51,722 nucleotides of DNA. It comes from Anaerolineae bacterium (GTDB taxonomy: Bacteria > Chloroflexota > Anaerolineae > Aggregatilineales > Phototrophicaceae). Below are positions 43,810 to 51,722 of the stretch, piece after piece. The notes under the pieces are model-generated. The model did not search any database, had not been told where the DNA came from, and saw only the letters and a list, made by a program, of their open reading frames with translations. Location: assembly GCA_026645945.1 (NCBI GenBank), contig JAPKMO010000015.1:1-51722 (forward strand), written 5' to 3'. Position numbers and translations under genes: made by a program. The number at the start of each line of letters is the position of its first letter. The stretch's first letter is position 1.

Positions 43810-44706
43810 TCAGGACGCCAGGAACTCAACAATATGCCGGTTGACGGCATCGGCTTCGTCGTGCTGCACCCAATGGGTGGCGTTCGGGAAAAACACCAGC
43901 CGTCCATTTTCGCACAGGTCAATGCTTGGCTGCGCCAGTGATTTGTCCAGCGCAATATCCCGCTCGCCCCACAGCATCAGCACCGGCGGGATGATGCGCG
44001 CCGGCGAACGGGAAACCACCTCGCCGCGCTGCCGGCGGGCAGCCCACCGCGCCATCGCGCGATACCAGTTAAGCATAGCGGTCATCGCGCCCGGCTGCGC
44101 CCAGGCTTTCTGGTATTCGGCGATTTCGGTTTCGGTAAACGTGCTGGGCTGCCCGCTGCGGCGAAGCATCTGCGCCATGCCATAATGCCCCCCTAGGCTG
44201 GCGAGCGCCTCCGGCAGCCTGGGAATTTGGAAGTAGAAGATGTACCAGCTTTTGAGCAGTTGCGCGAAGTTGCCTTCCCGGTAGGCTTGGGTTATCAGGG
44301 TGGGATACGGCACGTTGAGGATAACCAGCTTTTTCAGCCGTTCCGGGAATAGAGTCGCCGTCCACCAGGCCACCGCCGCGCCCCAGTCGTGGCCGACCAG
44401 ATGAACGGCTTCGTAACCAAGCGCATCTATCAGGCCGACGACATCCCGCGCCAGTTCGCCGATGCGGTAGGCGTCCACGCCTGTCGGTTTGTCGCTCAGG
44501 TTATAACCACGCTGGTCCGGCGCGATCACGCGGAAGCCGCGTGCGGCCAGATACGGGATTTGATGCCGCCAGCCGTACCAGAACTCCGGGAAGCCGTGCA
44601 GCAGAATCACCGGCGCGCCATCATCCGGCCCGGCCAGGGTGGTATGCAGGGTGACACCGTTGGTTTTGACGTAGACGTGTTGCAGGTTGTTGAGTTGGGA
44701 CATCAT
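43810..44706 (-). CDS. Epoxide-hydrolase-like alpha/beta hydrolase
   Basis: This 298-residue cytosolic protein has the HGFPEFWYGWRHQIPYLA oxyanion region, PDQRGYNLSDKP, and a nucleophile elbow GHDWGAAVAWW in which Asp replaces Ser, typical of epoxide hydrolases and haloalkane dehalogenases. The late His is in FPNATHWVQHDE. Tyr residues in the cap suit an epoxide hydrolase. It begins 35 bp after the GH3 stop and may be the last gene of the sugar operon, although its chemistry does not obviously belong there. Confidence 0.88.
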   Translation of the reverse strand: MMSQLNNLQHVYVKTNGVTLHTTLAGPDDGAPVILLHGFPEFWYGWRHQIPYLAARGFRVIAPDQRGYNLSDKPTGVDAYRIGELARDVVGLIDALGYEAVHLVGHDWGAAVAWWTATLFPERLKKLVILNVPYPTLITQAYREGNFAQLLKSWYIFYFQIPRLPEALASLGGHYGMAQMLRRSGQPSTFTETEIAEYQKAWAQPGAMTAMLNWYRAMARWAARRQRGEVVSRSPARIIPPVLMLWGERDIALDKSLAQPSIDLCENGRLVFFPNATHWVQHDEADAVNRHIVEFLAS

Positions 44707-44741
44707 ATTATATGCGGCGGCTGGCGCTCCAGGCTGTCTTT

Positions 44742-47087
44742 TTATGATACACTGACCCGGCTGAAAAAGGTTTTTTCGTCCTGGATGTTGGCTTTTTCGG
44801 TGATGTCAAATGTTCCGGTCAGGCGGATGTCCTCCGACGATGCGCCGACCATCACCGACACTGGGCCGGGTTCGACCACAAACTGCATCGCCCCATCGTA
44901 AAACCCCAGCTGGCTGACGGCCAGTTCAAAACAGATGGTTCGCGTTTCGCCGGGCATCAGCGTCACGCGCTTGAAGCCCTTCAGCTCTTTCACCGGGCGT
45001 GTGACAGCCGCCGACGGCACATGCACGTACAACTGCACCACTTCGTCGCCGGCGCGTGCGCCGCTGTTGCATACATCGGCGCGAATGATAACCGTTTCGC
45101 CGGCCCGCGCCTGAGGTGTTTCGATACGCAGATTGGTATAGTCGAAGCTAGTATAACTCAGGCCGTAGCCGAACGGGTACAGCGGTTTGCTGCTCATCTC
45201 GACATAATCGCCCTTCCAGTGCGAGCGCCCGCCGGATGGTTTGTGACCATAGTAGACCGGCACCTGCCCCACATCTACCGGGAAGCTCATCGGCAGCCTG
45301 CCGCCGGGGTTCACATCGCCGAACAATACGTCGGCAATCGCGCCCGCGCCTTCTTCGCCGGGGAACCATGCTTCCAGAATCGCCGGAAGATCACGCGCCA
45401 TCCAGCCCAGCGTCACCGGGCGACCGGTAACCAGCACCAGCACAATGGGTTTGCCCGTGTCGTAAATCGCTTTAACCAGCTCCGCCTGCACACCGGGCAG
45501 GTCGAGTTCGGCGCGGTCGCGGGCTTCGCCGGAGGTGCAGTCGTCGGTCAGGCCGGCTTTATCGCCCATGACCAGCACCACCACATCCGACTGCGCCGCC
45601 GCTGCCACCGCTTCGGCAAAACCGGCGCGGGACTCGTCGCGCACGCCGCAGCCCTGGGCGTATCGCACGACCGTCTGAGGTGATACAGCGCTTTTGATGG
45701 CCGTTAAAACGCTGACGACCTGGACAAAATCTTTTATCTCGGTGATGTTATCCGGCAGCGGCTGGCCGAACGGGTTTTTATGGCTCATTTCCAGAAGGGT
45801 TTCGATATGCGCCGGGTACGAATAATCGCCAAACAGATGCCGCACCTGGTCAGCATTCGGGCCGATGACCGCCAGCGAGCCGAGGTTTTTTTGCAGCGGC
45901 AGCAGGCCGCTTTCGTTTTTCAGCAGCACGATGGATTTCTGCGCGATTTCCCGCGCCAGCTGACGCTGCGGCGGCGTGTCGAACGCCACGCTGCCGGCGT
46001 CCACATACGGATTTTCAAACAGGCCGAGCGCAAATTTCTGTTCCAGCACCCGGCGCACAGCCTGGTCAACCAGGGATTCGCGGATTAAACCCTGCTGTAC
46101 GGCCTGGCGCAGCGGGCTGCCGAAACAGTCGGTGCTGGGCAGTTCCACATCAATGCCGGCTTCCAGCGCCAGGCGGGCGGCTTCGGCTTTGTCCGGCGTC
46201 AGGTCGTGGTAGCTTTGCAGCGTATTGATCGCAAAATAATCCGAGACGACCGTCCCGTCAAAACCCCACTCGCCGCGCAGGATGCCGGTCAGCAGTTCTT
46301 TTGAAGCGCCGCAGGGTATGCCGTCCAGCTCATGATAGGCGTTCATCAGCGAGGCCAGGCCGGCGGCTTTCACCGCCGCCTCGAAGGGGTACAGGTAAAC
46401 CTCGCGCAGTTCGCGCGGGGGGATATGCGCCGGCGCCCAGTTCATGCCGCCTTCCGATAAACCGTAGCCGACGAAGTGTTTGGCCGTCGCTACGACGCCG
46501 GTTTTCAGGTCTTCGCCCTGCAAGCCTTTAACGTAGGCCGCTCCCAACCGGGCCGCCAGATAAGGGTCTTCGCCAAAGGTTTCCTCCACGCGCCCCCAGC
46601 GGGCGTCGCGGGCGATGTCAAGCACCGGGGCAAGGGCCTGATGCGTCCCCACAGCCCGCATTTGCCGGCGGATGACGCCGGTCATTTCCTCGACCAGCTC
46701 CGGCTCCCACGCGCTGGCGACCCCAATCGCCTGCGGGAAAACCGTCGCGCCGTAGGCCATGTAACCCGCGCAGCATTCCTCGTGAATGATGGCAGGGATT
46801 TTGAGCCGGGTTGTATCAAGCAGATACTTTTGAATGACATTCGCCAGTTCGGCGGCCTGCACCGGCTTCAGGTTGCTGGCCCCGCCCAGCCGCGTAACGT
46901 GGCCGATTCCGTTCGCCATCAACCGGCGTGCTTTCTCCGGCGAGAAGGTCAGGCCGTCCAGCACTTCGTATACCCAGAAGCTGCCGATCTGCGCCAATTT
47001 TTCGTCCAGCGTCATCTGGGACAGCAAATCAGAGATACGTTCGTCAGCCGGACGAGACGCATCCGTATACAGGTGATGACTGGTCAT
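44742..47087 (-). CDS. Glycoside hydrolase family 3 (beta-glucosidase/xylosidase)
   Basis: This 781-residue intracellular enzyme has no signal peptide. The N-terminal TIM barrel (about 20-330) includes the substrate motif KHFVGYGLSEGG and the nucleophile Asp in FDGTVVSDYFAI (near 285). The alpha/beta sandwich domain (about 390-600) includes VLVMGDKAGLTDD. A fibronectin-III-like domain (about 650-760) follows. It would split imported beta-linked oligosaccharides. It lies 38 bp after the MalG-like permease, the fifth gene from lacI in one probable operon. Confidence 0.93.
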   Translation of the reverse strand: MTSHHLYTDASRPADERISDLLSQMTLDEKLAQIGSFWVYEVLDGLTFSPEKARRLMANGIGHVTRLGGASNLKPVQAAELANVIQKYLLDTTRLKIPAIIHEECCAGYMAYGATVFPQAIGVASAWEPELVEEMTGVIRRQMRAVGTHQALAPVLDIARDARWGRVEETFGEDPYLAARLGAAYVKGLQGEDLKTGVVATAKHFVGYGLSEGGMNWAPAHIPPRELREVYLYPFEAAVKAAGLASLMNAYHELDGIPCGASKELLTGILRGEWGFDGTVVSDYFAINTLQSYHDLTPDKAEAARLALEAGIDVELPSTDCFGSPLRQAVQQGLIRESLVDQAVRRVLEQKFALGLFENPYVDAGSVAFDTPPQRQLAREIAQKSIVLLKNESGLLPLQKNLGSLAVIGPNADQVRHLFGDYSYPAHIETLLEMSHKNPFGQPLPDNITEIKDFVQVVSVLTAIKSAVSPQTVVRYAQGCGVRDESRAGFAEAVAAAAQSDVVVLVMGDKAGLTDDCTSGEARDRAELDLPGVQAELVKAIYDTGKPIVLVLVTGRPVTLGWMARDLPAILEAWFPGEEGAGAIADVLFGDVNPGGRLPMSFPVDVGQVPVYYGHKPSGGRSHWKGDYVEMSSKPLYPFGYGLSYTSFDYTNLRIETPQARAGETVIIRADVCNSGARAGDEVVQLYVHVPSAAVTRPVKELKGFKRVTLMPGETRTICFELAVSQLGFYDGAMQFVVEPGPVSVMVGASSEDIRLTGTFDITEKANIQDEKTFFSRVSVS

Positions 47088-47125
47088 GGAAACTTTGCCT
47101 TTGTTGTTTTAGGTAATGCGGTGGA

Positions 47126-47968
47126 TCATCCCTTTAATTCGCCACCCGTCAAACCTGTCACGATGTATTTTTCCGCGAACAGGTAGAAGACCACCGCCGG
47201 AATGATGAGCAGGGTGACATACGCCATTATACGCGCATAGTCCGTGCCGTACTGCCCCTGAAACTGCATTATACCCAGCGGCAGCGGCCACAGCGTGGGA
47301 TCGGTGAAAACCAGCAGGGGCAGGAAATACTCGTTCCAACTGGCGATCACCTGTAAAGTGGCTACGGCCAGCAGCGCCGGGCGCGCCATCGGCATGAGGA
47401 TATGCCGGAAGAAGCCGAAAGTCGTGCAGCCATCAATATACGAGGCGTCTTCCAGTTCGCCTGGGATGGAGATGAAAAAGTTTCTTAGAATGATCACGCT
47501 GCCGGGCAGCCCAAACGCCACCAGCGGCAGGATCACCCCGAACATCGAATTAATCAGGTTAAGCTGGCGCACCTGGATAAAAATGGGCAGAATGGCAACC
47601 ACCAGCGGGAACAACAGCCCGATCATTAAAATATTGAACAGCAGGCCGCGCCCGCGAAACGAGATGCGGCTGAAGACAAACGCCAGCATACTGCCAAGCG
47701 CGATATTCAGCCCGGTCACGCCTGCTGTAATGATGATGCTGTTGAACAGCGAATTCCAGAAGCTCCGGCTGCCCAGGATGTCCCCGTAATTTTGCCACTG
47801 GATTCCCTGGCGGGGCAGTCCAAACGGCGTGGTCATAAATTCGCCATTGGTTCGGATGCTGCCCAGAACTGCCGTTACGACCGGCCCCATGATAACCAGA
47901 CACAGGGCGATTAAAAACCCATATTTGAAAATGTTCTGTATCGGCTGCCGCTGCTGTGATAGCATCAT
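47126..47968 (-). CDS. Carbohydrate ABC transporter permease, MalG type
   Basis: A 280-residue inner-membrane protein with six predicted helices. The EAA loop EDASYIDGCTTFGFFRHILMPMARPA (about 190-215) contacts the ATPase. It pairs with the MalF-type permease 15 bp upstream to import oligosaccharides delivered by the binding protein. AGGAGG lies so close to the first ATG that the second (47965) is the likelier start. No ATP-binding subunit is encoded here, so a shared MsmX/MalK-like ATPase elsewhere is expected. Confidence 0.94.
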   Translation of the reverse strand: MMLSQQRQPIQNIFKYGFLIALCLVIMGPVVTAVLGSIRTNGEFMTTPFGLPRQGIQWQNYGDILGSRSFWNSLFNSIIITAGVTGLNIALGSMLAFVFSRISFRGRGLLFNILMIGLLFPLVVAILPIFIQVRQLNLINSMFGVILPLVAFGLPGSVIILRNFFISIPGELEDASYIDGCTTFGFFRHILMPMARPALLAVATLQVIASWNEYFLPLLVFTDPTLWPLPLGIMQFQGQYGTDYARIMAYVTLLIIPAVVFYLFAEKYIVTGLTGGELKG

Positions 47969-47983
47969 ATCCTCCTGGCCGTC

Positions 47984-48940
47984 TCAGTTAGCGGCGTAAT
48001 CGCGTCTCATAATCATGCGCTGGTAGCCCAACGAGAAAACCAGCGTGATGGCAAAAAAGACCACCGCCACCGCGCTGCCGTAGCCCAGCTTAAGCTGCGT
48101 AATGCCAAACTTGTACAGATAGGTGGCGATCAACTGGCTGGCGTTGACCGGCCCGCCCTCGTTGGTCAGCACCCAGGCCAGCACGAACTGTTGGAACGAG
48201 CCAAGAACCGAAAGAAAGATGGTCAGCCGGATGGTGCTGCCTAGCAGGGGCAGGGTGATAAAACGTAACACCTGCCATTCGGTGCCGCCGTCCACCCTGG
48301 CCGCGTCTTCGAGGTCTGTTGGGATACCTTGCAGCCCGGCCATGTACAGAATCATGTGGAAGCCGAAATATTTCCAGGTGAGGACGGCAAACAGAACGTA
48401 AATGACGGTGTGGCGGTCGGCCAGCCAGCCGACCGGCTGGAAGTTCGGAATAACAGCGCCCAGCAGCGCATTTAAAAGCGCGCCTTCATTAGGACTCAGA
48501 ACATAACGCCAGATGATAGCGGTAATCACTTCGGAAAAAACATAAGGGACAAAAAGGACTGTCCGAAAGAATTTTTTACCATGTAGTTTGCCACGCCCGA
48601 CCAGCAGCGCCAGGCTTAACGCCAGCGGAAGCTGGATGGTCAACGACAGGATCATCAGCGTGAAGCTGTTGACCAGGGCAGTCTGGAAGATGGAATGATT
48701 CAGCAGGCGGGTATAATTATCAAACTCAATGAATTTGGTGGGTGGGCCAAAACCGCTCCAGTCATACAGGCTGAAATAAGCCGACTGCACGATGGGTATC
48801 AGCACGAACAGAAAGAAGAGACTCATACCCGGCAAAGTAAACAGGGCAACAAAGAGGGCTTTATCCCATTGGCGGCGTCGGCGGTCGGTTTGAGCCTGTT
48901 CGTAAGGGGTGGATAAAACACGGAAGCGAGATATGGACAT
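47984..48940 (-). CDS. Carbohydrate ABC transporter permease, MalF/UgpA type
   Basis: A 318-residue inner-membrane protein with six predicted helices (first: LFVALFTLPGMSLFFLFVLIP). The EAA loop is EDAARVDGGTEWQVLRFITLPLLG (about 220-245). It forms the translocation pore with the MalG-like partner. It is separated from the binding-protein gene by 107 bp that hold a strong stem-loop, which probably lowers its expression relative to the binding protein. Confidence 0.94.
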   Translation of the reverse strand: MSISRFRVLSTPYEQAQTDRRRRQWDKALFVALFTLPGMSLFFLFVLIPIVQSAYFSLYDWSGFGPPTKFIEFDNYTRLLNHSIFQTALVNSFTLMILSLTIQLPLALSLALLVGRGKLHGKKFFRTVLFVPYVFSEVITAIIWRYVLSPNEGALLNALLGAVIPNFQPVGWLADRHTVIYVLFAVLTWKYFGFHMILYMAGLQGIPTDLEDAARVDGGTEWQVLRFITLPLLGSTIRLTIFLSVLGSFQQFVLAWVLTNEGGPVNASQLIATYLYKFGITQLKLGYGSAVAVVFFAITLVFSLGYQRMIMRRDYAAN

Positions 48941-48992
48941 AGAACAATCTCTTTATTCACCTGTTGACGGGTAACGATTCAGCGTCATAATG

Positions 48993-49035
48993 AAAGGTGT
49001 GGCATCGGCCAGCGGCGGCCATGTGCCACACCTTT
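48993..49035 (-). promoter_or_regulatory. Intra-operon stem-loop between binding-protein and permease genes
   Basis: AAAGGTGTGGCA (48993-49004) and TGCCACACCTTT (49024-49035) make a 12-bp perfect stem, with a further GGCC/GGCC pairing in the loop. No T-tract follows on the minus strand. This suits an mRNA-stabilising or attenuating structure that sets the binding-protein to permease ratio. Confidence 0.8.
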
Positions 49036-49047
49036 CGCCGTTCAAGA

Positions 49048-50307
49048 TTACTGACTCAGCTCCATTGCGGCGGCTTCTTCGATCGCCTGTGCGGCTTCTT
49101 CGGGCGAGGCCACACCAGCGAAGATTGTTTCGACCGCATCGTTGACGGCTGAACCGACTGCCGGCGGCAGGAATTGGTCGTAATACATCTGGAAGTATGG
49201 CGCGTTGTCGCGGGCAGTCAGAATGGACTGCATAACCGGGTCGTCGGCAAAGACATCATCAAGCCCCTTCACGACCGGCACGAGGAAGAAGGCGCTGCCG
49301 CGCTGATTTTCTTCATTGGTGAGGAACTTCAGGAAGTCCACCGCTTCGTCCGGCGCATTGGCGCCCACAGCGAAACCGTCACCGCCGCCAAATACGTCGT
49401 CCGGGTGACCGAGGCCGCCCTCAACCGCCGGGAAGGGGAACCAGCCCAGATCATCACCGATGCCCTGGCCGTCGGCGCTGTACTGCGCCTGAGCGGCGGG
49501 CGCCCACTGGCCCATCAGCATCATGGCCGCTTCGCCGTTGCCGAACACACCTTCGGATTCGGGATGCGTCATGCCCAGGAAACCGGGGTTGAAGGGTTCC
49601 ATGTCCACGAGCTGCTTGAGATATTCACCGGCCTTAACAAATGGCTCATCGGTGAAGGAGCCGCTGCGGTTGTAGGCCTTCAGGAAGGCTTCCTGTCCAC
49701 CCAGACGGGTCGCCAGATACACCCACCAGAAATGCCCCGGCCATTTTTCGCCTTCACCCAGGGCGATGGGGGTGATACCGGCATCCTTTAAGGTTTGCAC
49801 CACACCCAGGAATTCGTCCCAGGTGGTTGGAATTTCGACGCCGGCCTTCTCAAACAGGGATTTGTTGTAGAACATGCCGACCGCGCCCCACGACACAGGT
49901 ACGCCGTAGTATTCCCCATTCTGGCCGAACAGTTCCAGCGCGGCCTGGGCGGCAAACGAGTCTTTCCATTCGCCTTCCAGTTCTGGCGCGATGTTACGAA
50001 CCAGGCCGTTGTCCGCATATGTCCACAGCACGGCGCCGCCCCAGCTCTGGAACAGATCAGGGGGGTCGCCCGCCTGCATGACCGTCGTCAGGCGCTGTTT
50101 AAAGGCGGCATTTTCCAGAACGGTGATGTTAACGGTCACGTTGGGATTGGCTGCCATGTAGGCGTCCGCCAGCTGCTGCCAGTAAGCAGCCTGCGATGTC
50201 TCGGTGCTGATGTGCCACCAGTCAATCGTCACCGGCTCCTGCGCCGAAGCCGCCCCCAGCGAAAGGGACAGCACCAGAATGAGCATGAGGAACAAATATT
50301 TACGCAT
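49048..50307 (-). CDS. Extracellular sugar-binding protein of the ABC importer
   Basis: This 419-residue cluster-1 solute-binding protein has a signal peptide (MRKYLFLMLILVLSLSLGAA, cut near ASA-QE), then TIDWWHISTETSQAAYWQQLADAY, MQAGDPPDLFQSWGG and FYNKSLFEKAGVEIPTTWDEF, typical of MalE/UgpB-like proteins. There is no lipobox Cys, so it should be released rather than lipid-anchored. AAGGAG precedes the ATG. It follows lacI by 76 bp, and its ligand is probably a beta-glucan oligosaccharide, judged by the GH3 and GH5 neighbours. Confidence 0.93.
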   Translation of the reverse strand: MRKYLFLMLILVLSLSLGAASAQEPVTIDWWHISTETSQAAYWQQLADAYMAANPNVTVNITVLENAAFKQRLTTVMQAGDPPDLFQSWGGAVLWTYADNGLVRNIAPELEGEWKDSFAAQAALELFGQNGEYYGVPVSWGAVGMFYNKSLFEKAGVEIPTTWDEFLGVVQTLKDAGITPIALGEGEKWPGHFWWVYLATRLGGQEAFLKAYNRSGSFTDEPFVKAGEYLKQLVDMEPFNPGFLGMTHPESEGVFGNGEAAMMLMGQWAPAAQAQYSADGQGIGDDLGWFPFPAVEGGLGHPDDVFGGGDGFAVGANAPDEAVDFLKFLTNEENQRGSAFFLVPVVKGLDDVFADDPVMQSILTARDNAPYFQMYYDQFLPPAVGSAVNDAVETIFAGVASPEEAAQAIEEAAAMELSQ

Positions 50308-50383
50308 TGAGAAAACTCCTTACTTACTATTCGCTAAAGATCAGCAGTTGAACGGTTAGGTCAGAAAACGGTCAGGATGGCAG

Positions 50384-51448
50384 TTACTCTCCTTTCGGTT
50401 GAGCGGATGGTTTGAAAGGGCGCTCCGAGTGTGCCGGAGGCTGGCAGGATTCGCGGATGATTAGCTCGGTGGGCAGCACAATCCGTTCCGCCGGGCGGTT
50501 GGGATCGGCAATCGTGTCCATCAGCAGCCGGGTCGCTGCTTCTCCCATTGCCAGCAGCGGTTGGCGAACGGTCGTCAGGGCGGGGTGCATGTAAGCGGAC
50601 TGCGGCACATCATCAAAACCGGCTACGGACAGGTCATCCGGCACACGCAGCCCGCGGCTGCGCGCGACATCGTACACGGCGAAGGCCGATAAATCGTTGG
50701 CCGCAAAAATGGCAGTCGGCGGCTGCGGCAGATCAAGCAGAGCGGTGGTCGCCGTATACGCCGCGCGGTACTGGTAATCGCCAGTGTAAATCAAGGCCGG
50801 GTCGAGCGGCAGGCCGTAGGCGGCCAGGGCGGCTTTGTACGCTTCCAGCCGTTCCGCCGCGCTGATAAAATCCGGGCGTCCGGTGATGAAACCGATGCGG
50901 CGGTGTCCCAGCGCGATCAGGTAGCGCATCACGTCATAAGCGCCCTGCCGGCTGGTGGTGCTGACCGTCGGGCTAAAATCGTCATACTGCTGGTGATCGC
51001 AGATGATGACGTAAGGGAAGCGCCGCTCGTGAAGCTGCTGCAAATACGGCGTGGGGCCGAGCGGGATTAACATCATCAGGCCGTCCACCATGCCGCGCGT
51101 CAGGATGTCCACGTAGACCGCTTCTTTGTGATGGTGGCCGTGTGTGGTGTGCAGCACCAGTTCGTATTCGGCGTGGGCCAGGGCTTCATCTATGCTCTGC
51201 ACCACCTGCGCCGTGTAGGGGTTGCCGAGGTCATGAACGATCAGCCCGATCACCTGCGAGTGGCCGCCCGCCAGACTGCGCGCTTGCAGGTTGACGCTGT
51301 ATCCCAGGCGATCAACCGCTTCCAGGACGCGGCGGCGTTTGTCCGGGTGGATGTGCGGATAGCCGTTGAGGACGCGCGAGACGGTTGAATAAGAAACACC
51401 GGCTTCGCGGGCTACATCTTTAATAGTTACAGGTCGGGGGCCGATCAT
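50384..51448 (-). CDS. LacI-family transcriptional repressor
   Basis: This 354-residue regulator has an N-terminal LacI helix-turn-helix ([32 protein letters not shown], about 7-38), the hinge helix LQARSLAGG, and a periplasmic-binding-like effector domain ([21 protein letters not shown] to the C-terminus). It is the first gene of the sugar operon and lies directly behind a perfect LacI-type operator at its own promoter, so it probably represses itself and the importer/GH3 genes until an oligosaccharide binds. Confidence 0.95.
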   Translation of the reverse strand: MIGPRPVTIKDVAREAGVSYSTVSRVLNGYPHIHPDKRRRVLEAVDRLGYSVNLQARSLAGGHSQVIGLIVHDLGNPYTAQVVQSIDEALAHAEYELVLHTTHGHHHKEAVYVDILTRGMVDGLMMLIPLGPTPYLQQLHERRFPYVIICDHQQYDDFSPTVSTTSRQGAYDVMRYLIALGHRRIGFITGRPDFISAAERLEAYKAALAAYGLPLDPALIYTGDYQYRAAYTATTALLDLPQPPTAIFAANDLSAFAVYDVARSRGLRVPDDLSVAGFDDVPQSAYMHPALTTVRQPLLAMGEAATRLLMDTIADPNRPAERIVLPTELIIRESCQPPAHSERPFKPSAQPKGE

Positions 51449-51499
51449 AAAAACAAATGTCCAATCCAGATTTTTTTGAAGAACCCGTTTTTAGCGGTC

Positions 51500-51515
51500 T
51501 TGCAAACGTTTGCAA
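51500..51515. promoter_or_regulatory. LacI-type operator TTGCAAACGTTTGCAA
   Basis: A 16-bp perfect palindrome with the central CG typical of LacI/GalR operators lies 2 bp downstream of the -10 box of the lacI promoter, about where transcription starts. Binding there would block transcription. No second copy was noticed near the binding-protein gene. Confidence 0.92.
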
Positions 51516-51517
51516 TT

Positions 51518-51546
51518 ATTATACAGCAAGCGGGATGGGCTGTCAA
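51518..51546 (-). promoter_or_regulatory. Consensus sigma-A promoter of the lacI/beta-glucoside operon
   Basis: On the minus strand TTGACA (51541-51546), a 17-bp spacer, and TATAAT (51518-51523) match the consensus at every position. The LacI operator follows immediately. Confidence 0.93.
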
Positions 51547-51636
51547 TCAACTTTAAACTTTGGCGGTTCAAGTCATCGGGTGATTCTCAAACGCGGTAGA
51601 TGGCTTTTTTCAGCAGCGGGGTAAATGGTCTGTAGT

Positions 51637-51720
51637 TTAACGCCGGGCGCGCCGCAGCCAGCTCAACACGCGCGGCCAGGCTTTGGTATATGCCCAGTAC
51701 AGCGGTGGATAGGGCGTGTA
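51637..51720 (-). CDS. Possible C-terminal end of a protein cut by the window edge
   Basis: A minus-strand frame enters from beyond the window and ends at TAA 51637-51639. It reads YTPYPPLYWAYTKAWPRVLS and then a short basic tail, which looks like a genuine C-terminus. An overlapping frame stays open to about 51590 and is also possible. No family can be assigned. Confidence 0.3.
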   Translation of the reverse strand, partial: YTPYPPLYWAYTKAWPRVLSWLRRARR

Positions 51721-51722
51721 GT

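Overview
The window looks like chromosomal DNA of a GC-rich member of the Chloroflexota, probably Anaerolineae-like. This is inferred from the gene mix and protein style (SHMT-GcvT fusion, MocR regulators, MalFG-type importer without its own ATPase, many lineage-specific membrane and TPR proteins), not from a marker-gene comparison. No prophage, plasmid or CRISPR array is visible. The exported sugar-binding protein has an ordinary signal peptide without a lipobox cysteine.

Layout. 1-8 kb: a fused serine hydroxymethyltransferase/aminomethyltransferase (one-carbon metabolism), an F420-reductase-like Rossmann protein, a small membrane/coiled-coil protein, two membrane-anchored alpha/beta hydrolases (one lacking its catalytic Ser and His) and an SDR dehydrogenase. 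7.9-12 kb is accessory: a transposase relic, a highly structured candidate RNA resembling an IscB-type omega RNA (HEARO) without a nuclease gene, an ECF sigma / membrane regulator / lone Clp_N-domain operon, an IS481 element and tRNA-Lys. 12-24 kb: a TrkA/RCK protein with a filterless two-TM region, a TPR protein with a glycosyltransferase, glutamate dehydrogenase, uvrA, acyl-CoA dehydrogenase and archaeal-type phosphoglycerate mutase.

24-36 kb: small proteins, a MocR-type regulator with an internal deletion, an FAD oxidoreductase, a receiver-only response regulator followed by a PHP-Schlafen(AlbA_2) protein, an hsp20-lon operon and a Trm112-like protein. 36-42 kb is redox-themed: a small TM protein, a NorC-like dihaem cytochrome c and a NorB-position polytopic protein without HH or HxH motifs, then a dihaem peroxidase fused to a beta-helix. 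42-51.5 kb is a beta-glucan utilisation locus: a secreted GH5, and on the opposite strand lacI, solute-binding protein, two permeases, GH3 and an epoxide-hydrolase-like enzyme, with a consensus promoter and a perfect LacI-type operator upstream of lacI.

Two families of non-coding dispersed repeats run through the intergenic spaces. Family 1 has CAGGGCAAT-type terminal inverted repeats, and all four copies have exact 10-bp direct repeats (target-site duplications). Family 2 is built round a GGGCTTAAGCCC palindrome, and two of its copies show compensatory changes in their outer arms. These, the possible omega RNA relic, the ligand-less oxidase-like protein and the fused or degenerate enzymes are the most unusual content.
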